A stretch of DNA of 11,244 nucleotides from Candidatus Gastranaerophilales bacterium (lineage in GTDB: Bacteria > Cyanobacteriota > Vampirovibrionia > Gastranaerophilales > Gastranaerophilaceae). The stretch covers positions 1 through 11,244 of the forward strand of contig CALVAU010000007.1 of the NCBI GenBank assembly GCA_944325615.1, read 5' to 3'. Below the pieces are notes generated by a model, which made no database searches, had not been told where the DNA came from, and saw nothing but the letters and a program-made list of their open reading frames with translations. The position numbers and the translations under genes were made by a program. Positions 1 to 6,531 of this stretch are shown one piece after another; position 1 is the first letter of the stretch, and each line of letters opens with the position of its first letter.

Positions 1-1
1 G

Positions 2-250
2 ATAAAAATTCAGACTAATGTCGTTAAAAATAGTGCCGAAATAAATATTTTAAATAATGGAGAAAAAATCCCCGATTTGTTCATAGAAAAAATTTTTGAA
101 GAAGGACATACAACTAAAAACTATGGCAGTGGATTAGGGCTTTTTATATGTAAAAATAATTTTAAGTCTATGGGAGCAGATTTAAAACTTTTAAAATCAG
201 ACGATGATGAGACTATCTTTCAAATAACTGTTCCGATTAAAAATTCTTAA
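2..250 (+). CDS. Sensor histidine kinase, C-terminal ATPase domain (5' truncated by window edge)
   Basis: The open frame enters from the left edge and ends at TAA 248-250, leaving 82 residues. It reads as the last part of a HATPase_c (GHKL) domain. A G1-like box appears as NNGEKIP (about residues 18-24), an F-box-like stretch as IFEEGHTTK, and a clear G2 box as GSGLGLFICK, followed by the usual closing beta strands (LKLLKSDDDETIFQITVPI). In the family this domain binds ATP and phosphorylates a histidine in the dimerisation helix, which then passes the phosphate to a response regulator. The N box, dimerisation helix and sensor lie outside the window, so the signal is unknown. The G1 box has Asn where most kinases have Asp (DxGxG), and its second Gly is Lys. 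No convincing terminator separates it from the next gene at 325, so read-through is possible. Confidence 0.85.
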   Translation: MKIQTNVVKNSAEINILNNGEKIPDLFIEKIFEEGHTTKNYGSGLGLFICKNNFKSMGADLKLLKSDDDETIFQITVPIKNS

Positions 251-252
251 TA

Positions 253-293
253 TTCTGTTTTTTTCTGACAAATAAATATTATTTCTGTTTTTT
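253..293 (+). repeat. Direct repeat TTCTGTTTTTT x2, 30 bases apart
   Basis: The 11-mer TTCTGTTTTTT occurs at 253-263 and again at 283-293, in the 74-base gap before the 1089-residue gene. The offset of 30 bases is close to three helical turns. It may be a regulatory direct repeat or simple T-rich coincidence. No well-spaced -35/-10 pair is evident here, although TATATAAA at 293-300 could supply a -10. Confidence 0.35.
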
Positions 294-324
294 ATATAAA
301 TATGTAGGAAAAACAGGGAAAATT

Positions 325-3300
325 ATGGATTTTTTTAATTCGCTTTCAGAAGTGGCGAAAAACAGAAAAAACTTTAAAGTATGGGAACAGGAACAACGAG
401 ATAAGCAAGCTCAACGTGATGAACTGCAAAAAAGACGTCAATATTCTGAAGCAGAAATAGCTCAAGCAAAACAGCTTGGTGAGAGAATTATCGATGTTGT
501 CGATATAATGGACAATCATTCAGAAAACGTTGCAGAAAACGTAGAAACGGCAGTGCAACCGTTTATAGGGTTAGCACCTATGGCAACAACTGCTCTTGCA
601 ATATATGTATTCTATAAAACTGGGCTTGTACCAATGAAATCAAAAGGCAGAGAAATCATTGACAAGATTTCTAAAAATAAGAAGGCTCAAGTTTTAGTAA
701 GTGCGATAAATCAAGAACGAAAACAGTTCAGAAAATCTGCTAATGATATCGATAATACATATTTTTTGAAAAAAGCTAACATAGATAAAATAAGGGATGC
801 TAAGCTTAGAAAAGAGGCTTTAGCTATTCATAATGAATACTCTGCACTTTTAAAACCGATTAAAAAAACTTTTAAAAGAGGAATTTTCGGTGTAGTCGGA
901 ACTGCAATAGCGTCTTTTGTTGCTGCGAATATATTTGCGGCAAAGCTGCAGGTGGATAGCTCTAAAATTGCTCGTTTTCAGGCAAGAAAAGTCTTGGAAG
1001 ATCCGAAAGCTTTTGTAAATTATACTCCTGAACAAATAGCTGAGGCAAAAAAATACATAGAAGAACATCCTGAACTTGAAAAAGAAAAGAAAAAAGAAAA
1101 ATTAAAAAGCGGGATGATAAAAAGTATTGTAGGTATTATAAGGGATAGACGTGCTTATTTAGATGCAAAAGCAAAGGATACTGATACCTCAAAGAAAATA
1201 ACAAGAACTTTATCAGCAGATGAGATTGCAGAAGCTCAAAAGGATCGTGATGTTATTCAAAGAGCTGTAAAAGTGATGAATAATGAAGCTGAAAAATATT
1301 CTGAAAATATGGAAATAACAGCTAATGTTATTATGGGTGCAACACCTATTGTCGGTGGTTTGATGGGTTGGATTTCCGGGCTTATACTTAATAAATCAGG
1401 ATTAAATGATAAGATGATATCAAATTTTGTAGATAAATTGAATGACCAAGGGGTTAAGGATGCTTATAATCATTTTAGGGAATTAAAATCTCCAAAAGCT
1501 CCAGGATATACTGTTCGTTGGGGTAAATTTATAAACAAACTAATGGAAAGCGGTCACCAAAGTGCATTTGATGAAAACGGTTGCTATATTCCAAAGGATA
1601 AAAAATCTATAGCAAAAGAAATGTCTTTGATGCGTAAGAAAATTATGACACTTCTAATGTCGCATAAATGGGCAAACAGTAAAGTGCTAGGACTTGCAGC
1701 TGGATTTATTTCTGCAATTCCAGCATCACTTATCGCGTTAAATCTTCAAAAATCATCAGCTCGTGCAGGGCGATATAGCGCAAAACGAGAATTAGAGAAA
1801 AATCCCCAAAACTTTATTGGTTATACTGATGAAGAATATAATCAAGTAAAAGATATAAAGGGTAAGAAAAAATCTTTCGGGGAAAACTTTAAAGAATATG
1901 CTATGTTTATTCCAAATGTCCTGAAACAGTATTGGGCATATAACAAATACAAACGTAAAGAGTTTAAAGAGCATCAATTGTTGACTGAACAGCTGCAAAA
2001 ACAAGAAGTTACAGAAGAGCAAATGCGTGATGCAAAAAATCTGCAAAGAAAACTATTTAATACTTTCGAAAAAGTAGATGACAATTCGCAGTTGTATTCA
2101 GAATCTATGGAAGCTGCAACTGAAATTATGCAGCCGGTTGTAATTTATTCTGCTCAAGCTGTTATGTTTGCACCAATTGTCTATGGTGTAATAAAGCTAA
2201 TTAAAGGTAAGCAAGCTCCCGGTGACTTTTTCGTTTCAGCCAGTGAAAAAATAGCAAATGCTTCTAAGTTATTAAAAAGCAAAGTCTTTAAAAAATATCT
2301 TGATAGCGTAGAAAAAGCTATTCCTCAAAGAATTGGAGATTTGGATTTGAAGTTCAAACCAATAGCTTCATTAATAAAGGATATCAACTTTAAAGAGAAT
2401 ACGTTTAGTGAAGTCTTAGAGGGTATTTTCAGAAATGTTGATTCATGTATCGAACAAATTCATAAAATGGATGAATTCCAACAAGTTTCAATGTTAAGAA
2501 GTCTTAAGAGTTCAGTTCAAAAAATATTAGATGTATTAGATGTCAAACCAGGTGCTGAATTAGCTCAAGCCGATGATAAAGCTGCAATGTTAGGCCAAAT
2601 TGCCCCGTTACACAAGCTAGTTTACGCTCTTGAGGAATTCTCCTCTTATAAATATTCAGCTCAGGCACGTGCTGATATGTTGAGTTATTTGTTTGGTAAA
2701 AATAGTTATCAACTAAATGAAACAATGTCATTATCTATTTCACAAGAAAGAATGCGAAATGCTACAATTTCTATTGCAAAAATTTTAAATTCTGTAAATG
2801 AAAAATATCTTGAAAAATCAGGTCAAGCTGAATTAATTGAGTATATGCAAAAAGTAAAACCTGAGAAATTATTTAGTTTTGATGATGTACTTAAAGAACA
2901 ACTGATTACTATGTTAAGGCAAATAGGTATTGCTGATGCTAAATTTAAAGACCTTGGTTCTATTTTTTCTAAACTTAAAAATATGAGTAAAGCCGATTTT
3001 AATTCAGTTTTAAGAGGTCAAAAAGTCATTACAGGTTTTGCAAAAACCGGTAATAAATCAGAGTCAATGTCATTTAAATCTATAATTTCATCATTGAAAA
3101 ATAAATATAGTGCCAAAAGTGAGGATGAAGTAAATGAAATTATGGATAGAATGGGTTTGGGCAGTATGGATAAGGCTAAATTAATGAAAATCCTTGATAA
3201 CTTTGAAAAAATGCTTGATAATATTCCTTCAGAAGAAATTGAAAAAATTCAACAAACGCTTTTAAAAACTTTAAAAGAAAATCCTGATGAATTTATTAAG

Positions 3301-3594
3301 ATGGTCGGAAACGGTAAGATTTTTACAGTACTGTTAACTCCGATGTTGGTAAAATCTGCAGCAGCTGCAGGTATTAGTTGGATTGCTTTAAATATAATAG
3401 TTACTTGGATGATTGAAGCTTGGCTTGCGGATATGCAATTAAAAGCAGGGCGACTGGGTGTTATGAAAGCTATGGAAGCTCTTCAAAATCCGGCTTATTA
3501 TGCTGATGTAGAGCCTGATAATAGCAAAAATACCCAAAATGTAACTTCTACAAATACTGTTAATTCAAATCTTTTAGCTAATTTGAAAAAATAA
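325..3594 (+). CDS. Large membrane protein with three diverged copies of a two-part module; function unknown
   Basis: This 1089-residue protein is not recognised as any named family. An A part (charged helix, then a conserved SEN(V/M) patch, then a hydrophobic segment) occurs at about residues 40-98, 296-356 and 562-627. A B part (hydrophobic segment, then a basic K/R-x-(A/G)-R helix ending in NP or DP plus an aromatic) occurs at about 186-237, 453-504 and 1002-1063. This gives about six membrane segments, two per module, with long charged helical linkers. The third module is split by an insert of about 370 residues (628-1000), helical and without clear membrane segments. There is no signal peptide; the N-terminus is strongly charged. 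The start at ATG 325 is preceded by AGGGA at 314-318, and TAA is followed at once by a terminator. Domain boundaries are by eye; a role in membrane or envelope organisation would be a guess. Confidence 0.9.
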   Translation: MDFFNSLSEVAKNRKNFKVWEQEQRDKQAQRDELQKRRQYSEAEIAQAKQLGERIIDVVDIMDNHSENVAENVETAVQPFIGLAPMATTALAIYVFYKTGLVPMKSKGREIIDKISKNKKAQVLVSAINQERKQFRKSANDIDNTYFLKKANIDKIRDAKLRKEALAIHNEYSALLKPIKKTFKRGIFGVVGTAIASFVAANIFAAKLQVDSSKIARFQARKVLEDPKAFVNYTPEQIAEAKKYIEEHPELEKEKKKEKLKSGMIKSIVGIIRDRRAYLDAKAKDTDTSKKITRTLSADEIAEAQKDRDVIQRAVKVMNNEAEKYSENMEITANVIMGATPIVGGLMGWISGLILNKSGLNDKMISNFVDKLNDQGVKDAYNHFRELKSPKAPGYTVRWGKFINKLMESGHQSAFDENGCYIPKDKKSIAKEMSLMRKKIMTLLMSHKWANSKVLGLAAGFISAIPASLIALNLQKSSARAGRYSAKRELEKNPQNFIGYTDEEYNQVKDIKGKKKSFGENFKEYAMFIPNVLKQYWAYNKYKRKEFKEHQLLTEQLQKQEVTEEQMRDAKNLQRKLFNTFEKVDDNSQLYSESMEAATEIMQPVVIYSAQAVMFAPIVYGVIKLIKGKQAPGDFFVSASEKIANASKLLKSKVFKKYLDSVEKAIPQRIGDLDLKFKPIASLIKDINFKENTFSEVLEGIFRNVDSCIEQIHKMDEFQQVSMLRSLKSSVQKILDVLDVKPGAELAQADDKAAMLGQIAPLHKLVYALEEFSSYKYSAQARADMLSYLFGKNSYQLNETMSLSISQERMRNATISIAKILNSVNEKYLEKSGQAELIEYMQKVKPEKLFSFDDVLKEQLITMLRQIGIADAKFKDLGSIFSKLKNMSKADFNSVLRGQKVITGFAKTGNKSESMSFKSIISSLKNKYSAKSEDEVNEIMDRMGLGSMDKAKLMKILDNFEKMLDNIPSEEIEKIQQTLLKTLKENPDEFIKMVGNGKIFTVLLTPMLVKSAAAAGISWIALNIIVTWMIEAWLADMQLKAGRLGVMKAMEALQNPAYYADVEPDNSKNTQNVTSTNTVNSNLLANLKK

Positions 3595-3627
3595 AAAAAG
3601 GAAACTTATTTAAGTTTCCTTTTTTTA
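3593..3627. terminator. Bidirectional intrinsic terminator between convergent genes
   Basis: A perfect inverted repeat has arms 3593-3608 and 3611-3626, with core AGGAAACTTA/TAAGTTTCCT flanked by seven A on the left and eight T on the right. Either strand therefore gives a GC-containing stem followed by a U tract. It starts within the stop codon of the 1089-residue gene and lies 17 bases past the end of the convergent Spy-like gene, so it can end both transcripts. Confidence 0.9.
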
Positions 3628-3643
3628 TTGATAATGGTGAGAA

Positions 3644-4273
3644 CTATTTTTTTACGGGTTCCATAGGTTGCGGCTCTGGCATTGGTGTCGGATAAGGTCT
3701 CATTGGACGGCAATTGCCTTCTTTTTTACATTTTTTTCTAGCCTTTTCGAATTTTTTTCTTCCTTCTTTTTTCATTTTTTTGAGTTCTTTTTTCTGTTTA
3801 TCAGTCAATAGTGCTTCAAAATCTTTCATGTTTTGCATTCTCAATTCATGAGCCTGTTTTTTTAGGTCTTTAATTTTTGCATCAATTACGGCAATTTTTT
3901 CTTTTTGCATTTCAACAGCTATACGAGAGCGTAGAACCATTTCTTTTTCTTGTTTTAATTCTCTGATTTGTTTGAAAATAGGCTCCATTTGTTCATGACT
4001 TTTTTCTCTTAGTTGTTTTGCTTGAGCTTTTTGCTCATCTGTTAATTTTAATCTTTTTTCAAATTCCGCAACTTTTGCTTGTTTGTTTTTGCAAGGAGGT
4101 GGTGGAGGAACATCAAATTCCGGTCTTCCTTCTTTTACTTGAGGTGTTGGAAGTGTGCTTTCAGCTTGTGGTAAAACTTGTTTGGTCGGAGTTGTAGTTG
4201 CTGTATCTGCTGCAATTGCTCCGGTTGCTGTGAATGCTACAAGTGCTGCTAATAATAAAGTCTTTTTAATCAT
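3644..4273 (-). CDS. Exported Spy/CpxP-like LTxxQ-motif protein
   Basis: The 209-residue product begins with a typical signal peptide: MIKK, then a hydrophobic stretch, and a likely cleavage site AIA|A at residue 21/22. A Thr/Pro-rich spacer with a run of five prolines (56-60) follows. The rest is almost wholly helical and charged, with two LTxxQ motifs, LTDEQ (77-81) and LTDKQ (156-160), the hallmark of the Spy/CpxP/ZraP group of periplasmic chaperones and stress sensors. The tail is Lys-rich, then Pro-rich (PMRPYPTPMPEPQPMEP). Cysteines at 61, 182 and 188 could form a disulfide or bind metal. The start has SD AAAGGA at 4281-4286. The gene is third in an operon, 16 bases after the ECF sigma gene, so it is probably the regulated effector or the periplasmic sensor (compare CnrX). 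Family assignment is firm; the signal is unknown. Confidence 0.85.
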   Translation of the reverse strand: MIKKTLLLAALVAFTATGAIAADTATTTPTKQVLPQAESTLPTPQVKEGRPEFDVPPPPPCKNKQAKVAEFEKRLKLTDEQKAQAKQLREKSHEQMEPIFKQIRELKQEKEMVLRSRIAVEMQKEKIAVIDAKIKDLKKQAHELRMQNMKDFEALLTDKQKKELKKMKKEGRKKFEKARKKCKKEGNCRPMRPYPTPMPEPQPMEPVKK

Positions 4274-4289
4274 TTTTCCGTCCTTTCTT

Positions 4290-4790
4290 TTACATAAGGT
4301 CTTTCAACTTTTCTGCTAATTCTTTTTTTGCGTTATATAGTCTTGATTTTACTGTTCCTAGCGGACATTTTAGTTTTTTTGAACATTCTTCATAACTCAA
4401 GCCTTCTATTTCGCATAATAATATTACTTCTTTGAATTTTGGCCTTAATTCATTTATTGCTTTAATTATTTGTTTTTGTCTTTCTGTTTGTATAAGTTTT
4501 TTTTCTGGTGAGAATTTTTTATCTTGGATTATAACAAGTACATTTTCATCACTTGTTGTGATAGCTTGTTTTTTTCTGTAAGCGGATTTTAGATAATCTT
4601 TTGAAACATTTTTTGCAACAGTAGTTATCCAGCTTGAAAAACTGCCTTGTTCTTTGTATTTGTCAGCATTTTTCCAAACTTTGACATAGACTTCTTGTTC
4701 AAGATCTTCGTTTTCTTCCTCTTTTGTAATAAGTCTTATTATATTTTTTACGTTTTGTTTGTTGTGTTTAATTATTTCTCTTAGATCCAT
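4290..4790 (-). CDS. ECF-type RNA polymerase sigma factor (sigma-70 family)
   Basis: At 166 residues this has the size and two-domain layout of an ECF sigma factor. Region 2 spans about 8-72: DLEQEVYVKVW (29-39) corresponds to the core-binding 2.1/2.2 helix, and FSSWITTVAKNVSKDYLK (51-68) to the -10 recognition helices. A variable linker (73-105) has no region 3. Region 4 spans about 108-162, with the helix-turn-helix LSYEECSKKLKCPLGTVKSR (131-150) for the -35 element. Its ATG overlaps the anti-sigma stop as TAATG, with GGTGG at 4795-4799 inside the upstream gene as SD, so translation is probably coupled. The upstream anti-sigma gene and downstream exported Spy-like protein indicate control by an envelope signal. 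The ECF subgroup was not assigned. Confidence 0.93.
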   Translation of the reverse strand: MDLREIIKHNKQNVKNIIRLITKEEENEDLEQEVYVKVWKNADKYKEQGSFSSWITTVAKNVSKDYLKSAYRKKQAITTSDENVLVIIQDKKFSPEKKLIQTERQKQIIKAINELRPKFKEVILLCEIEGLSYEECSKKLKCPLGTVKSRLYNAKKELAEKLKDLM

Positions 4791-5134
4791 TATTCCACCA
4801 GTAAAAAGCCATAGGAATCAACAGGAAATCCGTAATCTTCCGCTGATAGCGTTTCACCGTATTTTATGTAATCCATCATATCCTGATTTGTCCCTACTAC
4901 ACCTATTGAAGCTCCACCAATTACAAGAGCAAAAAGAATACAAGCAACTTTGAGATGATGCGGTGCAGTTCTTTTCTTTTTGTAGAAAGGTTTAACTTCA
5001 CTGATTAATTCTGAAACTTTATCCATTTTTTCTTGCTCAGCTCTGCAGTCTTCACAAACTTCTAAATGTTCTTTTAAAGTTTGTTCATCTGCAAAGGTGA
5101 ATAAAGCTTCGTATTTTGTACATTTATCCTTCAT
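4790..5134 (-). CDS. Membrane-anchored zinc-finger anti-sigma factor
   Basis: This 114-residue protein fits the ZAS anti-sigma pattern. Residues 23-30 (HLEVCEDC) give H-x3-C-x2-C, and Cys5 is placed to be the fourth ligand. A cytoplasmic helix (31-50) is followed by a basic patch (FYKKKRTAPHH, 50-60), one membrane segment (about 61-82), and a short acidic periplasmic tail ending SYGFLLVE. Such proteins hold their cognate sigma factor at the membrane until an envelope or redox signal releases it; the partner is almost certainly the ECF factor encoded immediately downstream with a one-base overlap. The tail of about 30 residues is short for a stand-alone sensor, which suggests that the exported Spy-like protein of the operon does the sensing. 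AGAGG at 5143-5147 supports the start. Gene order (anti-sigma before sigma) resembles cnrYXH rather than rpoE-rseA. Confidence 0.87.
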   Translation of the reverse strand: MKDKCTKYEALFTFADEQTLKEHLEVCEDCRAEQEKMDKVSELISEVKPFYKKKRTAPHHLKVACILFALVIGGASIGVVGTNQDMMDYIKYGETLSAEDYGFPVDSYGFLLVE

Positions 5135-5153
5135 TTTTGTAACCTCTTATACC

Positions 5154-5183
5154 ATTATAACGAATTTGAAAATAAAAAGTTCA
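5154..5183 (-). promoter_or_regulatory. Candidate promoter of the anti-sigma/sigma/Spy operon
   Basis: On the minus strand TATAAT (5159 down to 5154) is preceded by TGAACTT, with GAACTT ending 16 bases before it. GAACTT matches the core of a typical ECF -35 element (GGAACTT), which would fit autoregulation, while TATAAT is a housekeeping -10. The implied leader is only about 13 bases and starts near the SD. The mixed character keeps confidence low. Confidence 0.4.
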
Positions 5184-5212
5184 TTTTTTATTTAAGTTTT
5201 TACAAATTTGTT

Positions 5213-5240
5213 TTGAAAATATTAATATTTGTAATATTAT
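5213..5240 (+). promoter_or_regulatory. Candidate promoter for the two small membrane protein genes
   Basis: TTGAAA (5213-5218) and TATTAT (5235-5240) are 16 bases apart, about 53 bases before ATG 5293. The spacer contains the perfect palindrome AAATATTAATATTT (5217-5230), and another, ACAAATTTGT, lies at 5202-5211. These could be operators, but the region is so A/T-rich that chance palindromes are expected. Confidence 0.4.
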
Positions 5241-5292
5241 TTCAAAAAATAGCAAAATTTCAGATTTACACATTTTAAAATCGAGTGGAACT

Positions 5293-5844
5293 ATGAAAAC
5301 AGCGATTGCAGATAAATTAAGAAATACAGCTCATGCTCTTGGTATAAACAATAAGCCTACTTATGTAGTTATGGCTATTGCCGCAGTCAAGGGTATTTGT
5401 CGTCCAACATTTACTATGATGGACAAAAAAGAAGATCCAAAGACTAAAAAATATACCGCAATAAGAGAAGGTCTGACTGAACTTATTGCAATTCCGGTGT
5501 ATTGGGGGCTTGGAGAGTTATCAGCTAAAGTTGCTAAAAAAGTATTACCGCCAGAGTTACATAAAAAAGGTGCTAAAAATGCTATGTTTATTGGTGTGTG
5601 TGTAGCAGCACTGTTAGTAATTCCGGGACTTTGTTCTGCTGCAATAAAACCGATAATGGGTAAGTTTTATCATGACAAAGATTCTAAAAATAAAACAGTT
5701 CAATCAGGGCTTGATATAGAGTCAGAAGCTCCAAAGTTAGAAATAAAAGACAATATATATAATAATTCGACTATAATCAAACGTCCTAGTATTCAGAATT
5801 TCACTTCAAGAGCTGAATATGGAATGAAAGTAGGTGGCGTATGA
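5293..5844 (+). CDS. Small membrane protein with RPxFxxxD and REGxxEL motifs; function unknown
   Basis: This 183-residue protein is not assigned to a named family. A core at residues 36-64 reads CRPTFTMMD (36-44), a Lys-rich stretch with DPKTKKYTA, then AIREGLTEL (56-64). Hydrophobic segments follow at about 61-80 and 97-118, the second ending AAIKP. The tail (125-183) is polar, with many Asn, Lys and Ser. The same core appears in the next gene (RPGFILID, KYAAAKEF) and in the 693-residue protein, so the three belong to one family. The stop overlaps the next start as ATGA, indicating an operon with coupled translation. The start is ATG 5293 with a weak SD (GAGTGG, 5283-5288). There is no classical signal peptide. 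The gene is divergent from the anti-sigma operon across 158 bases. Confidence 0.85.
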   Translation: MKTAIADKLRNTAHALGINNKPTYVVMAIAAVKGICRPTFTMMDKKEDPKTKKYTAIREGLTELIAIPVYWGLGELSAKVAKKVLPPELHKKGAKNAMFIGVCVAALLVIPGLCSAAIKPIMGKFYHDKDSKNKTVQSGLDIESEAPKLEIKDNIYNNSTIIKRPSIQNFTSRAEYGMKVGGV

Positions 5845-6500
5845 TTAATGGAATAGGAAGAGTTCTTACAAGTAATTCATTGAATAATATCACCTCTAAT
5901 ACAAATTCTCAGGTGATGTTAGAAACTACTCTGAAATCAATCGGACGACCAGGTTTTATTCTTATTGATAATGAAATTAATGAAGATACTAAAAAATATG
6001 CAGCGGCAAAAGAATTTCTATATCAAGCAACTTGTTTGCTTGTATATGCAGCATTAGTTGTACCTGTATTCAAAAAAGGTGCCTTTAAAATGGCGCAAAA
6101 ACTTTTTGATAAAGAGCAAATTGGGAATTTTTCTTCACTTAAACAATATAACCATTACTTAAAGCTTTGTGATTCCTCTTTGAATAATAGAAAAATGACT
6201 TTAAATAAAGAAATTAAAGGTGTATATAAGCTTGATAACGATGGTAATAAAATAAACAAACTTGTAAAAGATGACTATGATGAAATTGCAGTTAAGGAGT
6301 TATTGAAGGAAAATCCTAATACCTTTACCGACTTGAAGGGCACTATTGAATTAGGAAATATTGTAGGGTCTGTATTCGGGCTTGCTATTTTTGCACCGCA
6401 AGTATCTCATGCTTTCATTCACCCTGCACTTAAGTTTTTAGGGCTTGAAAAACCGGAGCCAAAAACAGAAAATACAAAACAGTTAGATAAAAATGCATAA
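5841..6500 (+). CDS. Paralogous small membrane protein, second gene of the pair; function unknown
   Basis: The 219-residue product is a diverged paralogue of the preceding 183-residue protein. An N-terminal polar stretch rich in Asn and Ser (11-23) is followed by GRPGFILID (35-43), DTKKYAAAKEF (49-59) and a hydrophobic segment at about 61-77. A soluble insert of about 90 residues (80-169), rich in Lys, Asn and Asp, separates this from a second hydrophobic segment (170-190) ending SHAFIHPALKFLG, which matches SAAIKPIMG in its neighbour. The C-terminus is polar (KPEPKTENTKQ). The start at ATG 5841 overlaps the upstream stop by four bases. The gene ends only 12 bases from the convergent trmFO stop. 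A hetero-oligomer with the upstream product is plausible but inferred only from co-transcription. Confidence 0.85.
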   Translation: MINGIGRVLTSNSLNNITSNTNSQVMLETTLKSIGRPGFILIDNEINEDTKKYAAAKEFLYQATCLLVYAALVVPVFKKGAFKMAQKLFDKEQIGNFSSLKQYNHYLKLCDSSLNNRKMTLNKEIKGVYKLDNDGNKINKLVKDDYDEIAVKELLKENPNTFTDLKGTIELGNIVGSVFGLAIFAPQVSHAFIHPALKFLGLEKPEPKTENTKQLDKNA

Positions 6501-6531
6501 ATATTAAATTTGTTAGATTATAGCATTTTTT
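6489..6531. terminator. Weak candidate hairpin between convergent genes
   Basis: AAAAATGC (6489-6496) can pair with GCATTTTT (6523-6530) across a 26-base loop, with a further T at 6531. The arms overlap the last codons of both convergent genes. It is short and A/T-rich with a long loop, so it is only a possible bidirectional terminator; no better one is visible in the 12-base gap. Confidence 0.3.

Noticed and set aside
850..2731. Three minus-strand frames of 62-84 codons inside the 1089-residue gene
   Set aside because: Phe/Ile/Cys-rich shadows of Lys/Glu-rich coding; no SD and no similarity to anything recognised.
4759..4953. Plus-strand 64-codon frame over the sigma/anti-sigma junction
   Set aside because: Lies opposite two well-supported genes and has no domain or promoter.
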